64,000 nt of DNA from contig JAACJP010000002.1 of NCBI GenBank assembly GCA_013368375.1, forward strand, positions 2,108,001-2,172,000. Direction: 5' to 3'. Of this stretch, positions 11,231 through 23,459 are shown one piece after another; within the stretch, counting starts at the first letter, position 1; the number at the start of each line of letters is the position of its first letter. Source of the stretch: Tricholomella constricta. Its lineage: Eukaryota > Basidiomycota > Agaricomycetes > Agaricales > Lyophyllaceae. Below the pieces are notes generated by a model. That model saw only the letters and a list, made by a program, of their open reading frames with translations. It searched no databases and was not told the DNA's origin. The position numbers were made by a program, and so were the translations under genes.

Positions 11231-14196
11231 TTACTCATCAGAGAATATCGAAAATGGTCGGTTTAAAGGTGCCGGCGAAGCCCCAAAACTCGAAACCCTC
11301 TTTCGCGCATCATTAGCATGCTTGGGGTTAGAAAAACCACCTGCTGCAGTAGACGGTCTGGGAACCTCTCCGAACAGCATGGAGCCACTGTGCGAACCAG
11401 ACGTTGAGGGCATCCCCTGCCCATACGTGATACGCGTCTCCGGTATAAGCGCAGTACCAGCGTAGATCTGATATCCACCACCTCTGAACGGTTCCGCAGT
11501 CCTGTGATACTCGTGGTCGTCTGGCTTAAAGTCCTTTAACGATGGGATAGGGCTCAGAGGGACGAAGCCCGGGGGAAGCTGGTTGATGACGATGGGGTCT
11601 GGTGAGTGATTGCTCGTAAAGGTTGCAGACTGCTCATGATTGGATTGCGAGGAATAGACCTCGGGAAGGACAGTGTTAGCGTGCTCAGGAGTCAGTAAGA
11701 CATTATCCATCACGGTTCCTTCAGACGAGTTTGTCGGGGAGCGCGACTATGAGGGATCATATAAATAAATTTGGAAGCATCAACGGAAATATAAAAACGC
11801 ACAGGAGGCTGAATGTCTATGCCAGGAACGGTGACATTTGAAATTGACCTTTGAACGGTGCCTCGAGGCTGAGACGTTGGAGGGCTGCGATTTGGCCCAG
11901 AAGAGGGAGTGGGTTGGCGATAAATGTTAGCCACCGAAGGGCGACGCGGCGGTTGCGTTGCAGGTCGAGTACTATAATGATCCGAGTTCGCGGATAAATA
12001 AATATACGATCCACGTTCGCCCGGTTCGGGATTGGATGTCGGTATCACCTGTGAGTTGTCCGGGAGCGGACGCGAACCTTCACTGACACGTGGAGAAAGA
12101 GCTCTAGAGGAGTTTTGGATCGCGCTGTTTATATCCCGAATCTGAAGCAAACGAGAGGTCAGAACATGATCAGCGCGTTAGAGTGCATAAAAAATATTTC
12201 AAGAAGACAGCGCAGAGAAGGAAAATTAGCGTACTTGTGTATTCTCTGAGTGAGACGAACCTCTGGTTGTAGATGCAGCTCTTTTGTCGCCTGACCGTAC
12301 AGGAGGAGTTCCAACACGACTCCAGTTCGCAGAGCGCCAATCCTCAACAATTTTCTCCGGCTGGGTAAGTTTTCGTGGTGCGCCTTCTCTCACATCTTCA
12401 CGCTCCCTAGTATTCATCACCTGCCTCAGGCTGTTCTCCCCGCCACTGTATTGATCCCCACTATCTCTCTCCTTGTAAGCCTTGGGCGGACCAATGATGT
12501 CATATTGTGATATTCGAGTCGACACTCGCGACACGGTAGACAGCGCAGGAGTATCCCGGCCGTCGTTTTTGAGCACTCTGAAAACGCCGCCAGATTCAGA
12601 AGCGGGATCGCTGCGTGCCCTAAACACAGATCCGTAGACGTGTACAGCAGGGACTGTCGGATCATCATTGCGGCCCTCGCCCCTCTCTGTTCGGTCGACA
12701 CCCTTGCCCTTCCCATTGCGAAGCTCATCGACATTCAAAGTCACACCCCTCGCCTCCATGCCGCCATCCCTTGAAGCGCTAAATTCCACTGGAGAACTCA
12801 GCTCGTGAGGAGGTGGCAAAGCGATGTGTGCGTCGGAGTCCAGTGTCGGGATGTAACCGTCCGGTGGGATTGAGTGATGCGACCGGCGAGAGCGGAGTGA
12901 AGGTGCCAAACTTGGGGAACAAGTTTCAGAGCGCGGAGGATGAGGAGGACTCTGAATGCGTGAATGAGGCCGGCGATAGGCGTCGCGGGGGACAGAAATG
13001 GGATTAGAAAGGTGGGACGACTCTTTCCCTAGTTCGCCTTGCTGGGTAGGGGGTGCGCGTAACGGGATGGGACTTGCTATCGGGAGTGGTGGAACGTTGC
13101 GAGGAATATCTGGGGAATCTCTCTTTCTGCTGGCAGCTCCCGATCTCGATTTGCCGCGCAGATGTTCACTGCTAAACACGTTAGACTTAACGAAAGCATT
13201 TGGGGGTTCTAAACGTACATGGCTGGACGAATTGAGGTCAGAGTCATAGATCTTTTCGATCGAGACCGCCCAGGTGGTGACTGTTCCCTCATTGGTTCTT
13301 CTTCGAAGTCTTCGTCATTCACTTCGTCGTCTCTTTGCATCTCCCAAGTATGCCATTGTCCTCGTTCTAAGCTTTGTCTCCAGCCTTCCCGTCGTCCTTC
13401 CTCCCTCGCCACTTCAATAGCACGTTGAAGTACCAATTTTCTGGCTCGTTCTCGGTCCTTTATTCCCCTCTCCTCGGCTTCGACACGTGCGTGTTCGACA
13501 TCATCCAGGATTTTCTGGGCGCGGAGAATTTCTGACATAACGAGAATATCAGAGACACCTGAAGGGCACGTTTTGCTCAGGGTTACCTCTCTGAGCAAGA
13601 TCGAGCTGCAATTTGTACAGGGCCAATTCTGAGGTAACGCGCGACAGCTCAGCTTCGGCCCTGAGATGCGCCTCCTTCATGTTCCTCACACGTGCAATGA
13701 CAGCCTCGTTGTCCTTTGCCAACTCTCGCTCGGCAGCATCGGCTCGAGCCGTCTCGTGTGCGAGAAGCCGCAGAATAGCGTGCATGCTGGCACCGCTACT
13801 GTTAGAGCGAGAGCGGCCGCGTGGGAGTTGTTCCTGTCGCTCCTCATCTCGAACACGAGAGAGGAAGTTAGCATATGCAGGATCGGGCCTTTCCTTCGCC
13901 TTGCCCTTCAGAGGATTGCCCATTCCTGCGGTTCTATTGGGAGGATAATGGCCGTTGGTAGTCGATGGCAAAGGCGTCGTCGAAGGAAATGGAGGGGTCG
14001 GTGGACGATGCCGGGCCCTTCGAGGCAAAGAATCACCAGACGATGTAGTTAAAGAGTGTAGCGAGTCTCCCGTACGCACTGGCTGAATGTTTGGATGTAT
14101 AGGGAAGTATGATCTGAATATGTTATGAATCGGAGATACTCATCAGATTTTATAAGGAACCACTCACTGCTCATTGTGATGGTCTACCACGTCCAT
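11231..14196 (-). CDS. Uncharacterised coiled-coil, Ser/Pro-rich protein
   Basis: Multi-exon gene. Exon 1 begins MDVVDHHNEQ at 14196 and splices in frame to SYFPIHPNIQPVRTGDSL. The middle (about 13250-13800) is a long charged helix: LRLLAHETARADAAERELA, MKEAHLRAEAELSRV, LALYKLQLDLAQR, then after an intron RAQKILDDVEHARVEAEERG and EVAREEGRREGWRQSLERG, clearly a coiled coil. The C-terminal half (13200 to 11231) is low complexity, rich in Ser, Pro and Arg and probably disordered, ending NRPFSIFSDE. I recognise the helix pattern from conserved but unnamed Agaricomycete proteins. A scaffolding or cytoskeletal role would be a guess. The open frames on the opposite strand are shadows. Confidence 0.7.
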
Positions 14197-15535
14197 GGTG
14201 TTTTTCCAATCCACAAAGCGTGAGCGAATGTGGAGGAGAAGAGGCGTAACAGCTAGGATGGGAGTTCATAAGAAGCCAACATCAAGGGTAATTTGAGCAA
14301 AATTGCGGAGCTCTTAAACGCCTCGTGGAATGTTCATGGCTGATTTCGAAAGGTAAAAGTAAATGGAGCCTATTTCGCCGCTTGTGCACTACGCTCATCC
14401 AGGCTGTCTGGAGTGCTATTTGGTCGAAATGAAGTAAAAGGGGCGTGTTGATGACGCTGCCGTGATACACGTGTTGTGCGCGTTGCACAGGTGCGTGGAT
14501 GTGTCGACATGTGATGGACATGTAACAATGGGATAAGATAAGAAGACACCCTCTCCAGAAACGGCCCAGGACATGTGAACGACACGAAGAACACGGGCGT
14601 TGGGCGAGGCAGATAGGCGCTTGGATACCGAGCCCAGACCAAGGATTAAGGACGGTTTCTTCTCAATACACCCGTGGCAAGACAGCTAAAATGTGGTTAA
14701 AAGATTCCGAAACTCGAGAAGAACTGGCCACACAACTTACATTGGGAGAATCATTCATTGAGACTGCATGTGTACATACGCACCAGCTCTTCCACTCTAT
14801 TGCCCTAAGTTTGCTCGAGGTTCGTTATTGTATGTCGCAAATCTGCCAACAAATGGGAATTAGGCCGTCCGACGAAGCGCCGTCATCAAGGCCGGATTGT
14901 ACATGGCACTAGCCAGAACCGACGCGTTTGAAATATCTGCCGTTCCAAAATGAGAAGAAGAACCTGGAATGATCAGGTGGCTTCGAGAACGCGGTAAAAT
15001 AGCCGCCGAACGAGAATAGCGTTCATTGTTATTTCACGGACACATACATCCTTCAGGTGTTCTTGTGACTGCGTCGGTCCGTGGAGCAGTGATAAGTAGG
15101 AAAAATGTGTTGGTGGAGCCAAGGCAATGCCTGGAGAAACTTTAGCTTGGCCTAGGTCAAAGCAGACTTTAAACTCCGCGACAGCTTCAAGGGCTGCGAG
15201 TGCTCCTCGCCTTTGACCATATCCTCCACTGGTTGTTCGCCAGGAAGTCATCTGGTAAATGAAACTTGCCTCCGGTATCTTTTATGACCTGTCTTCTATG
15301 GATCATGAAAGTCACCAGAACGATGATTCAACCAAGGCGCCTTACTCCAGAAAAACGGGGTCAAATTCGTTAATTTGTCGGATCCCCAGCTCTCTTCCCC
15401 GACAAGCGACGCGTGGCCAAGCCCCAGATGTCATCGAGTCGGACGGTTCGCATAAATGGCGCGTCAAAACACGGAAGAACATCGAGGGAAGGTATAAAAG
15501 CCTCGATCGTCACTCCGCCATTTCTACGCTTCATC
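14197..15535. other. Intergenic stretch, no gene recognised
   Basis: About 1.3 kb between the divergent coiled-coil (-) and LPMO (+) genes. It holds only short overlapping ORFs without family signals and presumably contains both promoters. Confidence 0.5.
15493..15500 (+). promoter_or_regulatory. TATA box of the AA9 LPMO gene
   Basis: TATAAAAG lies 36 bp upstream of the ATG at 15536. This is close for a TATA box, so the mRNA leader would be very short or start near the ATG. Confidence 0.45.
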
Positions 15536-16798
15536 ATGATCCTTTCCAAGTCCCTCCTGTTTTTGGCCAGCTTATGCGCGACCCTTAGCCAGGTCAATGC
15601 GCACTGTGAGCTATTCTTCTCTATGTATGGTTTTGCATCATCATTGAACGTCTCTCAGACACCTTCCCGTCTCTGGTTGCGAACGGGCAAACTACTCCTG
15701 CATGGGTCAATGTTCGCAAAACAAACAATTACAACAGTCGTAACCCCGTAAGCTTCGTTGACTCTGTATCTATCACCTACTGAAAGATTTTTGCTCTAGG
15801 TAACTGACGTTAAGAGTGCCGATTTTCGGTGCTACACCTCCGAAACCAGCGCGACTGCATCGACTGTCACCGTAGCTGCTGGTTCAACCCTCGGAGTCCA
15901 AAGTGATGGTACGATCTACCATCCCGGTGTAAGCTTCACTGTTATTGTCGCGAATCTCATCCCAGACTGACTTCCAGCCGCTAGCCCGTAAACGTCTACA
16001 TGGCTAGAGCCAGCAATGGCAACGCCGCGACATTTGCTGGTGACGGCGCAGTGTGGTTCAAAGTATATTATGTGATATGTTACTTATCGACAAAGCCTTA
16101 CATCCGGCCTCGCAGGTCCACGAAGTCGGCGCTATCACTGATGGTGGCACTAGCATCAACTGGCCTGCTTACAGTTAGTTTAATGACTTCTGACAGTGAT
16201 GTTATCTTGTCTTACCTTTCTTCAGATGCTCCCGGGGTGTCATTCACCATTCCCAGGTCGTTGCCCACAGGCCAATATCTAGGTAATTTGAGACATCGCT
16301 CACGAGATGCATGGCCTGAGAAACAAAATCGCATTATACAGTCCGCATCGAATCAATTGCTCTGCATTCGGCGTCGACCTTTGGTGGAGGTGAGTGAGCC
16401 TAAATAAAATTAAACGTCAATATGCCTTGGGTACAGTAGAACTGACATGTTTCTCCAGCCCAGTTCTACATCAGTTGCGGTCAGATCAACGTCACTGGCG
16501 GAGGTATGTACATTGTTTAACCCATCGATGTAGCGCTGCTCAACGTATTGCACAGGAAGCGGCAACCCTGGGCCCCTGGTCTCCATCCCCGGAGTGTACA
16601 CCGGAAACGTACGGAGCTCAAAACTTATATTTTTTTCCGTCCTAACTGTAGACGTGATTTAGGAACCTGGAATTCTCATCAACATCTACTACCCAGTCCC
16701 CAAGACGTACACGAACCCTGGTCCTGTAAGTCATCTGCAACCTCTCACTGTCAACTAGCACGTTAACATGCTACTTATAGGCTGTTTGGAGGGGCTGA
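15536..16798 (+). CDS. AA9 lytic polysaccharide monooxygenase
   Basis: Secreted copper enzyme of family AA9, which oxidatively cleaves cellulose or related beta-1,4-glucans. The gene is split by about eight short introns that all join in frame. The signal peptide is MILSKSLLFLASLCATLSQ.. ending VNA, and the mature protein starts HYTFP, so His1 of the copper brace is present. Next come AWVNVRKTNNYNSRNP, VTDVKSADFRCY, GVQSDGTIYHPGPVNVYMA (second copper His in HPGP), GDGAVWFKVHEVGAI, SFTIPRSLPTGQYLVRIE and GGAQFYISCGQINVTGG. The last holds the axial Tyr and the second Cys of the core disulphide. It ends YYPVPKTYTNPGPAVWRG. No CBM1 module follows, so this is a single-domain enzyme. All key residues are present and I see no break. 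Regiospecificity cannot be read from sequence alone. Confidence 0.92.
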
Positions 16799-17602
16799 AA
16801 ACCCGCGTGTCGGTCGGTCTAGTTATTCCCATGCCTGTCGAGATCTGCATTTGCAATATGTGTACTGGAGAACTGAACTTTCGGATTGCCATGTCGTCAG
16901 AGTCTTAAACTGAAGACGTCGGTGTCGTTCGTGACAAACTCGTGTCAACCATCCCTTCCGGACCCAACCTGAACCCTTGGATAACGGTGCTTTCAAGAAT
17001 GTGTCCCTCGTGTCAGCCTCGAACTCACTACCATCACGACGAGGTTGCCTGGCTCTTATCCTTGAATTCCTCATTTAACTCTGTCATCCCAGCTCGGTCA
17101 GAACACTATTACAGCAGCGTTCCGAGTTAATACCGTCTCGGTGCCAGTGACGCGGTCATTCAAGAGTTAATCAATCAAATCCTTGAAGAGCCCAGCAACA
17201 GCCACGTTGACCAGTATGCATTTACATCAATATAGTAAACAATGGCAATTGCAATTACAATGTTTTCGCCAGAGAAAGTCCAAGTCTTTTGATCTCAGTG
17301 TAGACTGTAGATCTCGACACGGACGTAAAATGTCATTATTCTTGGTATGACCTCTTATCAACGTATATCGCATTCTTTGTCTGCGACCTCCCTGTTAACA
17401 CAGACAGCAACCCAGAAGCTATTTAGATGTTAGGGCCTCGCTTGTTGCCATCCTTTTGTCCGCCAAGCAGCTCAAGCGTCTTACTCCGAGGCTCGGCTAA
17501 CGATGCCGTGTAGGACGTCGATTTCGACGTCAAGCAGATGCCGACCCATGTATAAATTCTATGGAAGCAGCATCGAACGCAAAGAAAGTTGACCTTCATA
17601 TC
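16799..17602. other. Intergenic stretch, no gene recognised
   Basis: About 800 bp between the convergent LPMO (+) and methyltransferase (-) genes. I see nothing supported in it. Confidence 0.5.
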
Positions 17603-19494
17603 TCAGGCGCTCGGAACTTCAACAGGCATCGCCTCAATAGATTGGAGGAAGGAGCCCCCACCTTCCTTACGCCGGACCAACGTAGCTTTCCACCCAGTGC
17701 TGAGAAGAAGCTCATCGATGTGGCGAATATTACGCTCCTGCGAATTGTGGAGAACGAACATCTAACATCCCTTCCGTCAATAAAGGCACGGAAGTGCGAC
17801 GAATGAATGGGTCAACTCACAGCCATGTCGGCGCCATAAGTCATGCCATTAACTGCACCGTAGTTCGCGAGCAACGGTGCAGGAGCCTCGCGAGGGACTG
17901 AACCTGGGATTCCCTGGTCGTCATCGCCACTTGGGTCGTGACAGGCGAAGGGAATGATGCTTTCGATGAGTAAGAGCTTTGTATCCGGTCGAGCCACAGC
18001 GCGAAGCTGAGAAAGGAACTTGACGCAATACTCGTCGGACCAGTCGTGAAGAATGTGTTTGAGCAGAAAGAGCGAGACACTGCGCTTAGGCTGGGGTTTG
18101 AAGAAGTCATGGACTGCCAGAAGGAATTAAGTCGATGGGGTAGGATTGAGACGGCGAACTCACCTTCAAGCGTGACTTTGGCGTTTGGCATGCTGCTCGA
18201 CCACAACTGTTTCATAAGGACTCTCAGAAAAGGTACATATTCATTTGATTCTTGGCAAACTCACCTTTTTCGCATTTTCTATGACACCGGGAAGGTCCTG
18301 AACAACGATCTCGAGGTTGGGGAACTCTCGCGCCAATGGGAGAGACGATGTCCCAACACCGCCGCCAACATCGACGACCACAGATCCATCGGGGAGCTCC
18401 TTCCAATCGTACGCTGTCACACGAATCCGGGAGGTCAGAAGTCGGTTGTGTTGCGTTTCGCGCACAAACCTTCAGTATGGCATCTGCGGGCTGTAGAGCC
18501 TGAACACCTTGCATTCCAATATCGAAGCGTCGGGCTCTGGGTTCGTCGTGGCTTATTATTTCCCAGAAAGACTCTTTCGTATTGAAGGCTCTTGCAACTG
18601 GTGCCGCCTCGGGGTCGCCTGATTTGGCAGTCAGTGGATCGGTTAAAGTTTCCCATGCATAAGCAGAGGCCTTGAAACCCTCGTCGAGGCTGACTTACGG
18701 ATCAGTGTCTGAATGCACGCAGCGAAAAAGATACGTTACTGATGAGCAGCCAGTGCAGTCAGCCCAGGAGTGTTCTCATGCTTCGTCTCAGGACTAGCGC
18801 GCAATCAGCAACAAGCGCTTCGCGTTGAGGCAATTTTGCACTTACTGGTCGATGACGTCCTGGCTGGGCTTCATCGTGTCCATCATACTCGAGATCCGAG
18901 TGTTAGCAAAGACGTCAGGTTTGACCTCCCGATAGATGTGATGAATGGCAAGGTAACGTATGAAGCGACCTGCATGAAGGATTAAATGACTGAAATCATA
19001 CGCGCAAGTAGCGTTACCTAGTTTGCGTGGGTCCTGCCCGTTCTTGGAAGCGATTTCTTTTACGTGAAGGCCCTGGTAACAGAGCCTTGAACGAGGGAAA
19101 CAATCGTTTACCAACTTACGCACCTCTGGTCCAGCTTCACGCAGGATTTCCGTGACATTGGATTCAAGACACACACGAAGTGCAGCCGATTTTAGATGCT
19201 AGTGAGTAGTGATTATGAGTATCATCGAATAACAAATGGAATTGCTCGTACACCAGCGACTGCATGGTATAACGACACCTGGGGAGGCGTCAAGATAGCG
19301 TCTATTTGCAACGCTGCTGCAGATATGATGCTCGCAGCTTCAGCCGCCTTCGGATTGGCACGAAATGCCTCAGACGGAGGAGTAAATGGTGTATTTAAAT
19401 CAGGAATTGCCGACCCAGAGGTAGCGCAAGCGGCTTCAAGGTCTTCTACAGAGTCCGTGAGAATTTTAAGCAATTGGCGGATTGGGGAGGTCAT
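17603..19494 (-). CDS. SAM-dependent O-methyltransferase (COMT type), copy 1
   Basis: Multi-exon class of fungal small-molecule O-methyltransferases (sterigmatocystin 8-O-methyltransferase-like). From the ATG at 19494, exons read MTSPIRQLLKILTDSVEDLE, LKSAALRVCLESNVTEILRE, GLHVKEIASKNGQDPRKLG, RFIRYLAIHHIYREVKPDVF, HENTPGLTALAAHQ and DEGFKASAYAWETLTDPLT. Then come WKELPDGSVVVDVGGGVG (SAM-binding glycine loop), FLLKHILHDWSDEYC (the catalytic His is in LHDW) and finally RHIDELLLSTGWKATLVRR to the stop at 17603-17605. The middle intron needs a GTGCGC donor near 18460, all other joins are ordinary. It appears intact and would act in cytosolic secondary metabolism. The substrate is unknown and no other biosynthetic gene is in view. 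Broken copies lie at 22741-23400, 27291-27700 and 30350-30610. Confidence 0.85.
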
Positions 19495-19556
19495 TTTTTT
19501 TGTCTGTGGATCCAGGTGGCAGAGGAGACGGGTGAGCTTATGGGAGGTGTCATCAC

Positions 19557-19865
19557 TTAAATAGCATTGGGATTACAAACCGTGAATTCTGTGGCCAGAA
19601 TTATCTTCCCCCATCTCGACATACTGCGACAGGTGGAATCGGATGAAAAACTGAAGGAATAATCAAGACGTTGGGCCTTGTCGAATCCGCGCTTCTCGCA
19701 GCAAAGCATCAGTGATTTACCTAGTAGAATGATGAGCGCTGGATGAAACCTGTATGTTCGACGACCTTTCAGATCCATATAGTCCTGCACCTTAAAAAGA
19801 GCTTCGTCCCACGGTCCCAACCCCATCATACCGTGATGGCCCTCATGCACGCTTATGGTTTGCAT
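19557..19865 (-). other. Conserved block A of the amplified unit, possible short exon
   Basis: An open frame reads WDEALFKVQDYMDLKGRR then YRFHPALIILLG and meets a GTAAATC donor. The similar VQDHMDLNGPRMYGFHPALI occurs in copy 2 (about 23640-23740), so the block is conserved across copies in the protein frame as well as in DNA. It may be part of a small gene I cannot delimit. No family recognised. Confidence 0.3.
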
Positions 19866-20401
19866 ATGGTTCCGAGACGACTTCTCCCTAATATAACAAG
19901 ACAGATCCAGATCAACTTCTTTCTGTCGTCAGATATGCCTACCACCTCCTCAAATTGTTCTACGATGTTCCCATCTACCGCCCAGCACGCGCACTTTTCT
20001 GATGGATCGAGGTAATGCTCACTCCCCCTCGCCGAAGGCCGGGAACCGATATGAGCTCGGCTTACAGGGCATATAGAAGCCCCAGGATCTGCCTACATCG
20101 GAAATATCCCTAGAAACCGGCGTCCCAAGCGTGATTACTTTACCTTACCCCCGACTCTGGTCCGTACCTCGGCTGTGCAAGTCGACGGTAGCGCCACTCC
20201 AGTTTCGCAATGCATTTTTGATTTACGTATTGATGGGGGACGGCTCACGCCTTAAAGATCCCGTGCTTGCATACTGGTTACCCCACGCGATCGACACATG
20301 GCAGCCGACTCTCTTTCCGAGCCCCTTGTTCGTTCCATAGCGTCTCTGGGTCATGACTTGTAGCGTCTTCCTAATCATTCAAATGTCTCGCACTTGGCTT
20401 A

Positions 20402-20695
20402 TCATTGCTTTAGGTTCGCAATGAAGGTCTGATCGACCGGCAAACTTCGAAAATTATATTGATGATCCATCTTTTCAGCTTTACTGGGTAGCGGCCTCGG
20501 CGTTATGGCTCTACGACTACTTTTTGACGTTGAATGACGAGGTTTGGGTTTCACTGATTCAACTGTGACGGACTCAGCCTTGACGACATCCTCAGGTCGA
20601 ATATGCATGGAAAGGACGGAAGTCGCTCGGTAAAGATCATGTTCAATAATTGTTTCAACAATACTAATGATGTTTGAAGTATTCTGGCTGTTCAT
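20402..20695 (-). CDS. Short conserved ORF of the amplified unit, copy 1
   Basis: 97 codons, basic and Ser/Pro-rich (VKPKPRHSTSKSSRR), with no known domain. It lies just upstream of, and divergent from, the membrane-protein gene. A similar frame is open in copy 2 (24494-24712) but carries a stop in copy 3 (28345-28560). It may be a real small gene or a conserved promoter-proximal stretch. Function unknown. Confidence 0.3.
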   Translation of the reverse strand: MNSQNTSNIISIVETIIEHDLYRATSVLSMHIRPEDVVKAESVTVESVKPKPRHSTSKSSRRAITPRPLPSKAEKMDHQYNFRSLPVDQTFIANLKQ

Positions 20696-20721
20696 ATTGG
20701 TGTGTTTTCAACTGTCTCGAA

Positions 20722-22065
20722 ATGCGACGAATGAATTTCATTCCCTATAATTCGGCAGAATCGGTATTTTTGTCCCGTCTTTATAGTTATAACCCTTTTC
20801 GGTGGGTAAGCCATACACTACATGTGAATCAATTTCACCAAAGATATTAGCATATTTTCTGGATTCATGGACGGTTGACGTAAGTAACCGATCTTTAGTC
20901 TTCATTATCGTTTTTGATTTTGAACAGACTCTCTAGGTGTGAGTCCTTTGGCCTTCAGGCCTTCACGACCTTGGGACTCCTTTGACCATTAGTATAAGTT
21001 GTGCTCGCTACGGATTCATGGAAGCTATCGGATCGGCGACGTTGACGACGACCGCAGAGGTATTTCTCACCTTACGGTTCGTTCAATCCATTGCCCAATC
21101 GTTTTTCAAAAAGAGTTATGTCCCTCTCAGAGTCTATGCAGTGCTTGAGAGACGCAAGCCAATCCTTTTCGTCGCTGGGGCCATTATTCTGTGCCAATGG
21201 GGTCTTGTGTTTTATTTGGCCTCCCAAGCCTCCAAGGGGACCGCGCAAGTTGCGGTCCTGTTATCTCGCAATCTCATACCGGATCTACCTGCAGTTCCAG
21301 ACACAGATCCATATCACAGTAAGGAAAATGGTTTCAGCTCGCTGAAAATTATGGACGCGGAAAAACTTTCAGTCTGTATCCTCATTTCAACTCTACACGA
21401 GTACGAGTCCAAAACGTCGCTGTATGTGTATGACTCTCATGTCTTACCAGGATTACATTCGGCGAGGCAATCTTATCTCTTGCTCTTGCGTTCGATGGCC
21501 TAGCCTTTATCGGAATTGTCTATGGAATCGCTGTGAAATGTCGAGCAACAACTTCAGATGTGAAGCTCCCACTAATGAGGGTTATTAAACGTGATGGTAT
21601 TATATACTTCTTGGTTCTCTTCTCCTCCAATCTCGTATGGCTGATACTATTGCTTCACGCGCGGGTACGTGTCTGATGTCGTTATAACGCCGCCAACTCT
21701 CAACGTCGTTGAACCGTTTAGCCAGCATTGAAATTCATCCATAATCAGTGAGTCGCGCTTATCCAATATAGCTACTCATTCTCATTGTCTGATCAGGCCG
21801 GCGATGGTGTACGTATTCCACCACCCTGTGCTGAACTTCTGCTGGAGATTACCGCAGGATATCATCTATAATGATAAACCGAATTACTTTGAACCTCAAA
21901 CGCGCAAGCCAGAGAACAGCATTCGTCACATGGAGCATCAGGACCTTTGAGCCCATCTATATTATCGACCATACCGATGATTTGGAGGCAGGGGGAGATA
22001 TTACTTTTAAATCGATCGTTTGTCATGGGACGAGCCACACCGAGACGGTGTTTTCTGGCAGATGA
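20722..22065 (+). CDS. Multi-pass membrane protein (DUF6533/6534-like), copy 1
   Basis: Spliced gene with hydrophobic segments typical of fungal seven-helix-like proteins. The likely first exon is MRRMNFIPYNSAESVFLSRL. Later exons are ISCARYGFMEAIGSATLTTT, LTLR joined to VYAVLERRKPILFVAGAII, the continuing helix LCQWGLVFYLASQ, ITFGEAILSLALAFDGLAF, RDGIIYFLVLFSSNLVWLI, PALKFIHNQ and finally SSIMINRITLNLKRAS to the stop at 22063. The pattern E..L.LRVYAVLER..P.. and the MINR..LNL tail resemble DUF6533/DUF6534-type membrane proteins, whose function is unknown. Copy 1 has the cleanest frame of the three. The first exon and the intron around 20940-20995 are uncertain. Confidence 0.55.
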
Positions 22066-22740
22066 AGACATGGCGGCGCATTTCACTCAGGGATCAGTCG
22101 GTACGTCCTAAACCCTCCAGAATTACTGAACAATCAGTCATCTTGACATCATTGCTCGTCTAGATGAAAAAACATGCCATCATGTATCCGGTCAAACACA
22201 CTGTGGATATCAATGTATTCTATGGTCTTTATATTATGATTGTTATAATCGGTAACATGCTCAGCTGTTGATCCTCGAATGCGTATACAATGAGGAGGGT
22301 TTCCACATTTGGCGTTAACGGGGCGACGGCAAATCTAGGGAATGTCGTCAGATTCTCCAGTCAGATCCGTCAACTGTTTGAGCAGTAGGATCGTATACGT
22401 ATGTTGAGAGACTGGAAGGAACAAGGGAAGAGGGTTGGCTGGCATGTGCGATCGCGTGGGGTAACCAGTATGTTCCTTTCCTCTCTCACCTATCGCGGCC
22501 CAACAAAATCCACCCTCGCGTGCATCGTTTACACCCCCGGCCAGTGCGATCAAAGGTGTCTGTCTGCCTTACACATGGCAACCTCATCGCCTCCGTCGTC
22601 TCCGTCTTCGGGCACGCCAGGCAACACGCACCTCGCGCGTATTCAAGTACATCCTGCGCGCTCTACATCGGCGCCACATCAAGCTATGCGCGCGACACGG
22701 CGCTCATAAATTCTCGCCACCTTTCGCCAGCATACCATGT
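22066..22740. other. Spacer between unit copies 1 and 2
   Basis: No gene recognised. It does not contain the methyltransferase 3' end expected if copy 2 were complete, so the copy-2 unit is truncated here or was replaced by unrelated sequence. Confidence 0.4.
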
Positions 22741-23400
22741 TTGATGATTCCGACGGTGGAGTAGCGCGCCGGCGTCCGTCTCGGGACTATCGCGCAAACA
22801 GCAAGAAAACGCTTCATATTGAGGCGATTTTGCAACTACTAGTCGATGACATCCTGACTGGGCTTCATCGTGTCCAGAGACCCACGTGATAAATGGCGAG
22901 GTATCGTATGAAGCGACCTGCATGAAGAATTTAATCACTGAAATCATATATAGTGCGCGGGTAGCGTTGCCTAGTTTGTGTGGGTTTTTTGGAAGCGATT
23001 TCATCAACGTGAAGACCCTGGTCACGGGGGGCTTGAGCGAGAGAAACAATCATCAACCAAGTTGCGCGCCTGTGGTCCTGCTTTACGCAGGAATTCCGCG
23101 ACATCCGTTTCAACACACACACGAATTTCCGATTTTAGAAGCTAGTTAGAAGTGACTTTGAGTGTCATCAAATAAGTAGAAATCAGTGCACGTATGCCAG
23201 CGACTACCTGGTACGACACATGGAGAGGCGTCAAGGTGGCGTCTATTTGCAGCGCTGCTGCAGATACGATGCTCGCAGCTTTAGTCGCCTTCGATTTGAC
23301 ACGAAATGTCTGAGATGAGAGAAGTGAATGGTGCATATCAATCAGGGATTGCAGACCCATATGTAGCGCAAGCAGCTTCCGAGTCCTTGAGGATTTCAAG
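22741..23400 (-). pseudogene. O-methyltransferase copy 2, 5' half, broken
   Basis: Matches the first exons of the copy-1 methyltransferase. The first exon reads FPVHQLLEILKDSEAACATY and then meets an in-frame stop. The third exon reads GLHVDEIASKKP with codons missing, and the segment equivalent to HIYREVKPDVFANTRISSMM is deleted. The SAM-binding and catalytic half is absent. Clearly a pseudogene of the tandem unit. Confidence 0.75.
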
Positions 23401-23459
23401 CAATTGGTGGACTGGGAAGGTCATGTCTGTCGGCCCAGGTGGTAGAGGAGACGGGGGGG

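Noticed and set aside
14370..15251. Several 70-90 codon ORFs between the coiled-coil gene and the LPMO
   Set aside because: No splice partners, domains or repeats support them.
17603..22065. A secondary-metabolite gene cluster
   Set aside because: Only the methyltransferase is a tailoring enzyme. No synthase, P450 or transporter is in view.
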